From: Paenibacillus sp. Soil787
GTDB taxonomy: Bacteria > Bacillota > Bacilli > Paenibacillales > NBRC-103111
Length of the DNA: 50,443 bases
Direction of reading: 5' to 3'
Assembly: GCF_001429545.1 (NCBI RefSeq)
Contig: NZ_LMSP01000008.1
Location: 1-50,443 of the forward strand
Shown: piece after piece, positions 34,517-43,129 of the stretch
How the letters are laid out: each line of letters opens with the position of its first letter
How positions within the stretch are numbered: the first letter of the stretch is position 1
The notes under the pieces: generated by a model
The model's database searches: none
Told to the model about the DNA's origin: nothing
Seen by the model: the letters and a program-made list of their open reading frames with translations, nothing else
Translations under genes and position numbers: made by a program

Positions 34517-35149
34517 ATGAGTCAAACGTTGGAGCAGCTTTTCGTGAAATACCCTGACTTGGAACCGTGTCGTTCATCGATCCAAGAGGCATTTGAAGCT
34601 ATGAAGGTGTCATTTGAAAAGGGAGGCAAAATGCTGCTTGCCGGCAACGGAGGAAGTGCAGCTGATTGTGAACACGTTGTGGGCGAGTTGATGAAAGGAT
34701 TTATGTCGCCTCGCAAGCTGCCCAAGGAGCAAAGAGACAAAATGATGCTTCATGGCGAAGATCAGGGGACATATTTGGCTGATCATTTGCAAGGTGCGCT
34801 GCCGGCCATTTCGCTTGTCAGCCATACAGCGTTTGCAACAGCTTTCAATAACGATGTGGCGGCAGATATGGTATTCGCTCAGCAGGTATACGGCTACGGA
34901 AAGCCGGAGGACACACTCGTTGTATTTAGTACATCGGGTAATTCGGCTAATATTGTACACGCGGTGCAAGTTGCCAAAGCACTTGGTGTCTATACGATTG
35001 GTTTGACCGGGGAAGGCGGAGGCCGCTTAAAAGAACTTTGCGATGTGACGATTCGTGTGCCTTATCGTTCAACACCAAACATTCAGGAACGCCATCTTCC
35101 TATCTACCATGTGCTGTGCATGATGCTGGAGGAGGCATTCTTCGTATGA
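34517..35149 (+). CDS. SIS-domain phosphosugar isomerase, GmhA-like
   Basis: 210 residues, start ATG behind TAGGAGGAGA. A single SIS domain is shown by MLLAGNGGSAADCEHVVGELMKGF and LVVFSTSGNSANIVHAVQVAKALGV, with the ERHLPIYHVLCMMLEE C-terminal helix typical of GmhA (sedoheptulose-7-phosphate isomerase). An insertion around residues 68-95 (SPRKLPKEQRDKMMLHGEDQG) is characteristic of GmhA-like proteins outside LPS clusters. No LPS heptose genes are nearby, so it most likely interconverts an aldose and a ketose phosphate for the adjacent kinases and aldolases. Its stop overlaps the ROK start (ATGA). Confidence 0.87.
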   Translation: MSQTLEQLFVKYPDLEPCRSSIQEAFEAMKVSFEKGGKMLLAGNGGSAADCEHVVGELMKGFMSPRKLPKEQRDKMMLHGEDQGTYLADHLQGALPAISLVSHTAFATAFNNDVAADMVFAQQVYGYGKPEDTLVVFSTSGNSANIVHAVQVAKALGVYTIGLTGEGGGRLKELCDVTIRVPYRSTPNIQERHLPIYHVLCMMLEEAFFV

Positions 35150-36126
35150 GTCTTCTGTTAGGCGGCATTGATATCGGAGGTACGAAGTGCGCTGCGGTAC
35201 TTGGTATCACGGCTGGAGAGACCGTTAACATCTTAGATAAAATAAGCTTTCCGACGCCGGCAACGCCGAAAGAAGCAATTGTGCAGCTTGGTGACGCGCT
35301 AGAGCAGTTGCTGAAGCGCAATCCTGAAGGTAAGCTGCATGCCATCGGTATTAGCTGTGGCGGTCCTTTGAGCAGTAAGGATGGCCTCGTGCTATCGCCG
35401 CCTAATTTACCTGGCTGGGACCGTATTGATGTGCTAGCCCCTTTTCGAGAACGTTTCGATGTACCTGTCGGATTGCAAAATGATGCTAACGCCTGTGCGT
35501 TGGCCGAATGGAAATGGGGAGCCGGACGAGGTTCCCAGAATATGATCTTCTTGACCTTTGGTACCGGAATGGGTGCGGGTCTTATTCTAAATGGCCGCTT
35601 ATATGCAGGTGCGAACGATATGGCCGGCGAGGTTGGGCATATCCGCTTAGCTGAGGATGGACCACTAGGCTATGGTAAACAAGGCTCGTTCGAAGGGTTT
35701 TGCAGCGGCGGCGGTATTGCCCGGCTGGCGTTTGCGATGGCTGAAGACTGGTTCGCTGCAGGAAAATCAACGATACTTTCTACTTCTAAGGTTCAGCTCC
35801 AAGAGCTCACAGCGAAAGATGTATTTGAAGCCGCGCACGCTGGCGATGAGCTGGCGATGCTGGTCATCCGTAAGGTAAGTGAGCAGCTAGGCAGAGGACT
35901 TGCGATCCTAATTGACATCCTCAATCCGGATACCATCGTTATCGGCAGTATTTATGAACGGCAGGAGTCCATGCTTGCCCCTCTTGTTATGGAGGAGCTG
36001 AAACGCGAGGCGCTGCCGATTTCACTTGGTGTTTGCGGAATTGTGCCTTCAGGTTTAAAGGATAATGTCGGAGATGCCGCCAGCTTATCCGTAGCGCTTC
36101 ATGAATTAGAACAACAACGGTTATAA
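35146..36126 (+). CDS. ROK-family sugar kinase
   Basis: About 326 residues. ATG 35146 overlaps the upstream TGA and has GGAGGAGG about ten bases before it; the longer in-frame extension lies inside the SIS gene and is rejected. The ATP-binding motif GGIDIGGTK is at residues 6-14 and the catalytic Asp is Asp113 in QNDANACALAEW. The ROK zinc motif CxCGxxGCxE is replaced by PLGYGKQGSFEGFCSGGG, keeping the GxxGSFEG backbone but no cysteine cluster. That is found in a recognised subset of ROK kinases. Probable role: phosphorylation of the released hexose. Confidence 0.88.
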   Translation: MSLLLGGIDIGGTKCAAVLGITAGETVNILDKISFPTPATPKEAIVQLGDALEQLLKRNPEGKLHAIGISCGGPLSSKDGLVLSPPNLPGWDRIDVLAPFRERFDVPVGLQNDANACALAEWKWGAGRGSQNMIFLTFGTGMGAGLILNGRLYAGANDMAGEVGHIRLAEDGPLGYGKQGSFEGFCSGGGIARLAFAMAEDWFAAGKSTILSTSKVQLQELTAKDVFEAAHAGDELAMLVIRKVSEQLGRGLAILIDILNPDTIVIGSIYERQESMLAPLVMEELKREALPISLGVCGIVPSGLKDNVGDAASLSVALHELEQQRL

Positions 36127-36139
36127 GGAGGGCCTTCCT

Positions 36140-38287
36140 ATGTTTCAACTAAATGAAATCGAACTTCAAAATCTAAGTTCAAGCGGCTTGCAGGATGTTC
36201 TGGGCCGTATTGGTGTTACCGTTACGCCAGATTCGGGTCCGGCATTGCCGCTTCTGCGCGGAGCAAGCGAAAAGACTGCGGGAACTGATCATCTCGGTGA
36301 TTACACAGAAACGAAAGTAACCTATTCGAATGAAGCAGACACAGCTGTTGTTCATTTACAGTTCCGCTGTTATGAATCCTTTGTACTGACATCGGTGCAG
36401 GGAGAAATGAAAAATGCCAACGATTTTGGCAAACAACACTGCTTTGCCGCTCAGAATGGCATCATCATTCATGCACAAGGCATGACGAATATAGATGGCT
36501 TAATGGCCAATTATCAGCATAAAGATTGGTGGACACGACCACATTTTGACCCAAACTGGTCGACATTACCTGAACGGACACAATCTTTGCTGTGGCGTAA
36601 GGAATCATCATTCTACCATTTGCTTCCTGTATGCGGACCTGTGTTCCGAACGGATGTGTGCGGTATAGAGGAAGGCTTGCAAATTCGTGTTTCTTCGCAT
36701 CAAGGAGGACGAACGCGCTGTGAGTCGTTATCGTTTGTATTAGGCGCGGGGACTGATCCTTACCAGCTTGTAGAGCGAAATTTGGAAGCTGCGCTGCATA
36801 CCCTGGATTACCCGACGCTGCCTCGCGCACGTAAACCCTATCCTGAAATTCTGGACTCCCTCGGCTGGTGCAGCTGGGACGCCTTTTACCATCAGGTTAA
36901 TGAAGAAGGTCTGTTGGTAAAAGCCGAAGAGATGCAGGCTGCCGGCTTGCCGGTGCAATGGGTGATGATTGACGATGGATGGTCACAGACGCTGGACAAA
37001 AAATTATCCTCATTTGAGGCGGATGTAGAGAAATTTCCCCAAGGCCTTGCGGGAACGGTCCGTCAACTTAAAGAAAAGTATGACATTCGTTGGGTTGGAG
37101 TCTGGCATACCATTGCTGGGTATTGGGGAGGCATACATCCGGAAAGTCAACTCGCGAAACAATACAGTGACTATCTATACAGCAATGCCAAAGGGAGCTT
37201 AATTCCATATCCGGATGCGGGCCGCGGCTTTGGATTCTGGCATGCGTGGCATTCCTTCTTGGAGCGTCAAGGAATTGATTTCGTGAAAGTAGACAGCCAA
37301 AGTGCCGTATTGAACTTCACGAAGCATGAGTGGTCGATCGGTGAGGCTGCAGCAGCTGCACATGAGGGGCTGGAAGCATCTGCGGCATTGCATTTTAACA
37401 ATACGATTATTAACTGCATGGGGATGGCAGCGGAAAATATGTGGCACCGTCCTAAGTCATCTGTGTCTCGCAACAGCGATGATTTCGTTCCCCAAGATCA
37501 ATTTGGGTTCGCCGAACATGCCTTGCAAAATGCTTATAATTCCTACTATCACGGTGCTTTTTATTATGGTGACTGGGATATGTACTGGACCAAGAATCAT
37601 GATGATATCCAAAATGCCGTACTCCGCTCGGTCAGCGGTGGTCCGATTTATTTCAGTGATGCCCCGGGCAACACCGATGCTTCAAAAATATGGCCATTAA
37701 TTTATCGCGATGGAAAAATCATTCGCTGTGAACAAACGCCAAGCCCAACGGCTGATTGCTTGTTCCTTGACCCTACGAAGGAAACCGTACCGCTCAAGCT
37801 ATGGAATATCGCCAAGTCATCCGGTGTCGTTACCGCTTTCCATATTGGTAAGTATATAGATTCAGTCAAAGGTACGGTCGGCCCGTCCGATGTTTCAGGA
37901 TTGGAAGGCGATGAGTTTGTTCTCTATGAACACTTCTCTGGTGAGATGAAGATCATGCGTCAGGGCGAACTGCATGCTTTCGAGCTGCAGCCAGGTCAGT
38001 GTGCGATTTACTTGATTATTCCTTTAGAGGGTGCTGTGACACCAATTGGTTTGACAAACAAGTATGTAGCAACGGATGCGGTTAGTGAAGTGAAATCGGA
38101 AGGTTCTACGCTATCGCTGCAGCTCAAAGAAGGCGGTACGTTCCGGTTCGTATCGGAGAGCAGTCGTGTTTCCGCACAACTGAATGGCAAACAGCTTTCA
38201 GTCTTAAATATCAGCGGGCATTTGTATGAAGTAGACGTTCCGGTGTTGGATGACAAGTTGAACATTGTTATTTCAGCATCGGAATAA
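36140..38287 (+). CDS. GH36-type alpha-galactosidase / raffinose-synthase-like (Sip1) enzyme
   Basis: 715 residues, no signal peptide, ATG after AAGGAGGG. The catalytic TIM barrel starts at LGWCSWDAFYHQVNEEGLL; VMIDDGWSQ and GVWHTIAGYWGG follow. The nucleophile is Asp385 in FVKVDSQS, the KVDxQ form of raffinose-synthase/Sip1-type GH36 proteins, and RNSDDF (Asp447-Asp448) provides the acid/base region. A C-terminal beta domain completes it. Bacterial members are usually alpha-galactosidases, sometimes with other alpha-glycoside specificity. Its presence indicates that the imported glycan carries alpha-galactosyl or similar residues. It is 14 bp after the ROK gene. Confidence 0.85.
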   Translation: MFQLNEIELQNLSSSGLQDVLGRIGVTVTPDSGPALPLLRGASEKTAGTDHLGDYTETKVTYSNEADTAVVHLQFRCYESFVLTSVQGEMKNANDFGKQHCFAAQNGIIIHAQGMTNIDGLMANYQHKDWWTRPHFDPNWSTLPERTQSLLWRKESSFYHLLPVCGPVFRTDVCGIEEGLQIRVSSHQGGRTRCESLSFVLGAGTDPYQLVERNLEAALHTLDYPTLPRARKPYPEILDSLGWCSWDAFYHQVNEEGLLVKAEEMQAAGLPVQWVMIDDGWSQTLDKKLSSFEADVEKFPQGLAGTVRQLKEKYDIRWVGVWHTIAGYWGGIHPESQLAKQYSDYLYSNAKGSLIPYPDAGRGFGFWHAWHSFLERQGIDFVKVDSQSAVLNFTKHEWSIGEAAAAAHEGLEASAALHFNNTIINCMGMAAENMWHRPKSSVSRNSDDFVPQDQFGFAEHALQNAYNSYYHGAFYYGDWDMYWTKNHDDIQNAVLRSVSGGPIYFSDAPGNTDASKIWPLIYRDGKIIRCEQTPSPTADCLFLDPTKETVPLKLWNIAKSSGVVTAFHIGKYIDSVKGTVGPSDVSGLEGDEFVLYEHFSGEMKIMRQGELHAFELQPGQCAIYLIIPLEGAVTPIGLTNKYVATDAVSEVKSEGSTLSLQLKEGGTFRFVSESSRVSAQLNGKQLSVLNISGHLYEVDVPVLDDKLNIVISASE

Positions 38288-38312
38288 CACGTGCATGTAG
38301 AGGAGAGATGAC

Positions 38313-40193
38313 ATGGACAAGACGACCCAATGGGAAGCGGGAATTCCCGTATTAGCTAACAAAGACGTTGTTATCATCGGGGGTTCTTTTGCTGGTATTG
38401 CATGCGCGGTCGAATTGGCCAAGGCCGGACAACAGGTCATGGTCATTGAGCCACGGACTTATTTGGGGCGGGAATTAACCGCCTCTCTTCGTCCGTGGCT
38501 TGACCTTTCTTCGCATGTTGATCGGAATTGGCCTGAGCTGATTCAATTTGTCATGGAGCAGTCTGGTACACAAGCAGGTGCTGCTGACATGTCTCATATT
38601 CCGCTGCATCCAGATCGCCTTAAGCGGGCACTGGAAGATAAACTAATGTCGCATAGTATTGATCTCATTTATGCTTCACTTCCAGTTGCCATTGTAGGTA
38701 ACAACCAGGAAATAGGTCTGGAAGGCATCATGATCGCTAATAAAACGGGCAGTCAATTCATCCGCTGCAGCAAGCTGATTGATACTACGGAAACCGCGAT
38801 AGTCTCACGTCTTTGCGGTGAAACGGTGGTTGATTTGGCATCCGATGAAAAGGCAGCGTTTGCAAGAACATTGGAATTTACTGGAGTTGAGTGGCCGGAT
38901 GAAGCTGCTGGAGAGCTTGCGTATGCGGTTCCTGAGCATTTGGGACTATTGGGCGGCCAAATTCGATTGATCGAGGGTTATCGTGGGAAGCAGCATCGCT
39001 ATGTCGAGTACTGGTTGCATTTAGCGAGTGCCAACGAAATTGAAACCGTGGGTGAACGTGAACTGGAAGCGCGTAGGCGAGGCATGGCGTTAACGGCCTA
39101 TTTGGTTAAGCACGTTCCAGCATTCCGGAAAGCGGTGCTTTGCGGATCGTCCTTCGAGCTTCACGGTCCGTTACCGCTCAGCGGTACGGAGACGCAGCAA
39201 GGCAATCGCGGCCCGATGGCGGTCGATATGCAGCAGATAACGAATGGGATGCCTGGCATTTATAGCTTGTGTAAACAGCTGCCGGTATGTCTAGATCCGA
39301 TTCTAGCGGTTGAAGCGGGTATGCAGCTGGCAGTTGAGTTACTTGGAGGGCCATCTGCTAAACAAGTAATTACACCAAGTACATGGAAAAAGATAGACGC
39401 TTCAATTCCTACGCTCAAGAAGATAGATGTGCTCGTCATTGGAGGCGGCTCTAGCGGTGCCTGTGCATCCATCACAGCTGCAGGGGAAGACGTGAACACG
39501 CTTCTCGTGGATATGAATCCAGGGCTTGGCGGAACCGGGACACTGGGCGGGGTAGACAGCTATTGGTTCGGTAGAAGGGAAGGCTTCGCCGCTCGGATTC
39601 ATGATGCAGTGTTAGCCGTGCAGCAGGAAAACGGCTATAAGGGGCATAAATGGAACATCGAAGCCAAAATGTTCGCTTTGCAGCAGGAGGCGGTTCGTCA
39701 AGGCGTCGATTTGCTGTTTAATGCGTTCACATATGGCGCACTGATGAAAGATAACCGCGTATGCGGCGTTAAAGTAGCTACACGTTGGGGACCTGCTGCG
39801 ATATATGCTGAGGTCGTTATTGATGCGACAGGGGATGGGGATGTAGCTGCTTTTGCAGGAGCGGAGTTTGTATATGGCTCTGCCAAGGACTATACCGTGA
39901 TGTGGTACTCCCTTGCCCAATTCAAAACGCCGGATAAGATTCAAAACAATTTTACAAGCATGGTGGATGTATCGGATATCCTGGACTATACGCGGGCCAT
40001 TATGGCTGGTCGCAGAAGAGGCGATCCGCAATTGCACGATCATGGCATTTATGTCGCAACGAGGGAAAGCCGGCACATTATAGGTGAAACCGTTATGCAG
40101 TTATCGGATCAGCTTTTACAGCGCAGTTGGCAGGATGTCGTTAATATCCATTTCAGCAATCATGACGTCAAAGGGGTTAGTGGGGCGGACTAG
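38313..40193 (+). CDS. FAD-dependent oxidoreductase, N-terminal piece
   Basis: 626 residues ending at TAG 40191-40193. Two dinucleotide-binding segments are present: DVVIIGGSFAGIACAVELA near residues 18-36 and IDVLVIGGGSSGACASITAA near 370-390, the second followed by GLGGTGTLGGVDSYW, which is typical of the FAD_oxidored family. Later VVIDATGDGDVAAFAGAEF is the usual second FAD contact. The protein stops right after HFSNHDVKGVSGAD, but the same frame continues without interruption as INIGLIPPNLEIEIPYR into the conserved C-terminal FAD-domain end. It is therefore the front part of one 1031-residue protein cut by a single nonsense codon. Role: flavin-dependent oxidation of a sugar or sugar derivative, unknown substrate. 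Confidence 0.85.
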   Translation: MDKTTQWEAGIPVLANKDVVIIGGSFAGIACAVELAKAGQQVMVIEPRTYLGRELTASLRPWLDLSSHVDRNWPELIQFVMEQSGTQAGAADMSHIPLHPDRLKRALEDKLMSHSIDLIYASLPVAIVGNNQEIGLEGIMIANKTGSQFIRCSKLIDTTETAIVSRLCGETVVDLASDEKAAFARTLEFTGVEWPDEAAGELAYAVPEHLGLLGGQIRLIEGYRGKQHRYVEYWLHLASANEIETVGERELEARRRGMALTAYLVKHVPAFRKAVLCGSSFELHGPLPLSGTETQQGNRGPMAVDMQQITNGMPGIYSLCKQLPVCLDPILAVEAGMQLAVELLGGPSAKQVITPSTWKKIDASIPTLKKIDVLVIGGGSSGACASITAAGEDVNTLLVDMNPGLGGTGTLGGVDSYWFGRREGFAARIHDAVLAVQQENGYKGHKWNIEAKMFALQQEAVRQGVDLLFNAFTYGALMKDNRVCGVKVATRWGPAAIYAEVVIDATGDGDVAAFAGAEFVYGSAKDYTVMWYSLAQFKTPDKIQNNFTSMVDVSDILDYTRAIMAGRRRGDPQLHDHGIYVATRESRHIIGETVMQLSDQLLQRSWQDVVNIHFSNHDVKGVSGAD

Positions 40194-41408
40194 ATAAACA
40201 TCGGACTTATTCCCCCTAATCTAGAAATTGAAATCCCTTATCGCTTGCTGCTGCCCAAAGCCATTGAAGGTTTGTTAGTTGCCGGAAAAGCCATATCAGC
40301 TACACATGATGCGCTTCCCGCTATTCGCATGCAGTCTGATTTAGAGAATCTGGGTGGAGTAGCTGCACTTGCAGCCGCACTGGCCGTACGTTCAGGTGTC
40401 ACACCAAGGGATATTGAGATTGAGGAGCTGCAGGATCGATTGATTCATGAGGGGATCTTACCTGCTTCGGTTCGAACTAGATGTCTAGCACCTGTTCATT
40501 ATTCGGAAGAGGCATTAAGAGACTTGGTGGATCAGATTGAATCGGAACAACCGCTCTATGAATATGCCAATATGAGAATGAATGAAATTTACAAGGGACC
40601 CATTCCCTTTGTGGAAATATGCTCGCTCGGCCAGAAAATCGTACCGTTTCTGGTAGCAGCGCTTGAAAAGGCAACGGGTACAAGGCAAATCAGACTGGCG
40701 CAAGCGTTAGCGATGCTTGGAAGTCAAGCGGCCGTTCCCATACTGATCGAAAGGATTATGGAACAGCTGCAGGGTGCTGAGCTTCCTCGCCGGACTGCGG
40801 ATATGATGTATGTCCAGCTGCCGCCTGATCATGGCGCGATGCCAGATGTCGTGTACTTGTTATATTCCCTCGCGCAGACGAGAGATTCACGCAGCATTGC
40901 TGTATGGCAGCGGGTAGTTGATCTTATGCAGCCAAGTGAAGAAGACTTTATAGATACGTGGCTGGGGCTCTATTACTATGTGGATGCTATCAGCCAAGGA
41001 GCAGAGCGATTAGGAGACAGAGGCGCTATTCCTGTTCTCGAACAACTGCATCGTATCCCCTATTTAAATTCGCAAATGAGCACATCCACGCCGCAATCCG
41101 ATTACTTTCTGGAACGTAGAGCCATGCTTGAGTTGGTTATTGCCAGAGCGCTTGCCAGGTGCGGCAGCAGACTAGGTTATGAAGTGTTGATCCAGTATGT
41201 GAGCGACGGCCGATCTCTTCTTGCAAAGCAAGCTTTGCAGCAGCTGCGGATATATAGTGGGCAATTACTCGATAAGGATGCAGAACGCTTGCGTATTTGG
41301 CTTGAAACGGAGCGGCCCTATCGCCAAACACACCCACTCCGGCTGGAGCTTGATATTGAAATGAATAGTGAATCCATATTACGCACTTGTGAGGAGAAGA
41401 AGATATGA
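40194..41408 (+). pseudogene. FAD-dependent oxidoreductase, C-terminal piece with HEAT-like repeats
   Basis: Continuation in the same frame after the TAG. The first TTG that could start a protein (40245) has no ribosome binding site and falls inside the conserved IPYRLLLPKAIEGLLVAGKAISATHDALPAIRMQ stretch, which normally ends the FAD domain, so independent initiation is unlikely. The remaining roughly 300 residues are helical and HEAT-like (QIRLAQALAMLGSQAAVPILIERI, GDRGAIPVLEQLHRIPYL, QALQQLRIYSGQL). No other defect is visible downstream, and the frame stays open for more than 400 codons. This suggests a very recent mutation, a base-call error, or read-through. Confidence 0.75.
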
Positions 41409-41536
41409 AGCTTCATTTGGAAGGCGATTTGCAAGAGCAGCGGCTCTTTTTCGATGCTCCGTGGGTCATGAGGGAAGGTACGCTGGGACGCGGCTCCTAC
41501 CACCGTATTGTGACTGCGGGAACTTTCTCAGGATGA
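41405..41536 (+). CDS. 43-residue coupled small ORF
   Basis: ATG 41405 overlaps the oxidoreductase stop (ATGA) with GAGGAGAAG just upstream, and its TGA at 41534-41536 lies ten bases before the kinase start. The peptide begins MKLHLEGDLQEQRLFFDAPW, then has a glycine-rich GTLGRGSYHRIVTAGTFSG end. I recognise no family, and no membrane segment is present. The tight fit between two genes and a good ribosome binding site favour real translation, but it may be the stump of a longer lost gene. Confidence 0.5.
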   Translation: MKLHLEGDLQEQRLFFDAPWVMREGTLGRGSYHRIVTAGTFSG

Positions 41537-41546
41537 GGTGGCTACT

Positions 41547-43049
41547 TTGTTTTTAGCTTTGGATATAGGTACAACGAACATTAAAGCAGGGGTAGCTGAC
41601 GAAAATGGAATACTGTTGGCTACGGCAATTAGGGCTAACCGTAAGCACCAGCATGCACAAGGTTATGTTTATTATGATCCGCAGCATCTCTGGAGCACGT
41701 TAGTTAAGTTAATCAACGAAGTGGTAACCGGAGCAGGCGCCTCATCCATTCGTTCAGTGGGCATAACCAGTATGGCTGAAAGCGGGCTGCTGGTTGATCG
41801 CCAAACCGGTGCAGTCAAGACGATGATTATTCCTTGGTTTGAGACGTGTGCATTACCGTACGAGGCACGGATAAAAAGTGAAATTGATGCTTATGAGCAG
41901 TTTTGCCAAAGCGGACTTCATCCATCTTTTAAGCAAGGGTTATCGAAGCTGCTTTGGATACAGGAAACACAGCCTGAGGCGCTTGAAGGCGGTGTTTGGC
42001 TATCCGTTTCTTCCTTTGTTGCTTATTTACTTACAGGAAGGTTTGCAGAAGAGGAAACACTTGCTGCCCGAACATTCGTGTATCGGATGGATAAGCGGGC
42101 GTGGAATCTACCGTTAATCCAGCATTTTGGATTTAGTGAAAGTCATTTTCCAACTGTTGTTGCAACGGGAACTTCCATAGGAACCGTACTGCCTGAAGTT
42201 AGTCGGGGGCTTGGTTTAAGACCTGAAACATCTGTTTGTCTTGCCGGGCATGATCATGTATGTGCTTCCCTGACGATTGGTGAACCAGAGGTTGGACATG
42301 TCTATAATTCCATGGGCACTGCGGAGACGCTAGTGGGGCACTTCGGCATAAGGGCGCTCGGGGAAGCCGATTATCGTTCCGGACTTGCCTTTGGACGCCA
42401 TCCTTTACCGGATCACATGTTTTGGATGGGCGGTCACTCGGCTTCCGGTGGCTCCATCGAATGGCTGCGGGATCTTTTGGATAAAGGAGATTTATCATAT
42501 TCCGAAATACTGGGCATGTTGGATCAGGTTGCCCCTGCTCCAACGGGTATTCTGTACTACCCATATCTGTCTGGTTGCGGCGCGCCTTCTCCGAATGCAT
42601 TGGCAAAGGCTGGCTGGATAGGACTTACTACGCGTCATAGTCGAGGCGATATGTTCAAGGCGATATTGGAAGGAAACGCTTACCAAATGGAATGGTTGCG
42701 GCAGGAAGCCGAAAAAGTAGGGGGAGAGCCCATCAACAAATTAATTGTTGTAGGTGGGGGCGCCAAGAATACACACTGGCTGCAAATAAAAGCAGACGTT
42801 TCCGGCATTGAGCTGCAGCATCCGAATTTGCCTGAAGCAACACTGCTTGGCGCTGCTTTAATAGCGGGTGTCGGTTCTGGTGTGTACGCTTCTTTCGAGG
42901 AAGCTATACATGCTTTACCAGCACAAGAGTCACAAGATTACGCGCCTGATCCTTTGAGACACGCCCAATACCGGTCCTTGTTCGAGAATGGCTTCTCGCG
43001 CTTTCGTTCGATGCTCCTAGAATACGATATGTGGCTAAGTCTGCAATAA
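41547..43049 (+). CDS. FGGY-family carbohydrate kinase
   Basis: About 500 residues. I prefer TTG 41547 (MFLALDIGTTNIKAGV) with AGGATGAGG eight bases upstream; GTG 41538 overlaps that sequence. The N-terminal LALDIGTTNIKAGVADENG is the phosphate-1 motif of the actin-like fold; VCLAGHDHVCASLTIG and LIVVGGGAKNTHWLQIKADVSG, followed by LPEATLLGAALIAGVG, are the classic FGGY signatures. Relatives include xylulokinase and gluconokinase-like enzymes. In this operon it would phosphorylate a ketose or keto-sugar acid before aldolase cleavage. The C-terminus overlaps a possible extended start of the next gene. Confidence 0.9.
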   Translation: MFLALDIGTTNIKAGVADENGILLATAIRANRKHQHAQGYVYYDPQHLWSTLVKLINEVVTGAGASSIRSVGITSMAESGLLVDRQTGAVKTMIIPWFETCALPYEARIKSEIDAYEQFCQSGLHPSFKQGLSKLLWIQETQPEALEGGVWLSVSSFVAYLLTGRFAEEETLAARTFVYRMDKRAWNLPLIQHFGFSESHFPTVVATGTSIGTVLPEVSRGLGLRPETSVCLAGHDHVCASLTIGEPEVGHVYNSMGTAETLVGHFGIRALGEADYRSGLAFGRHPLPDHMFWMGGHSASGGSIEWLRDLLDKGDLSYSEILGMLDQVAPAPTGILYYPYLSGCGAPSPNALAKAGWIGLTTRHSRGDMFKAILEGNAYQMEWLRQEAEKVGGEPINKLIVVGGGAKNTHWLQIKADVSGIELQHPNLPEATLLGAALIAGVGSGVYASFEEAIHALPAQESQDYAPDPLRHAQYRSLFENGFSRFRSMLLEYDMWLSLQ

Positions 43050-43129
43050 AAATAAAACTTGATTTATCCAGAAACACAAAAGAGAAAAGAAATAGCTTTA
43101 ATGAATTAGGAGACGGGGTAAACATATCC

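Noticed and set aside
35038..35145. Upstream extension of the ROK kinase
   Set aside because: It lies inside the SIS gene in another frame; the ATGA overlap at 35146 and the GGIDIGGTK motif fix the start.
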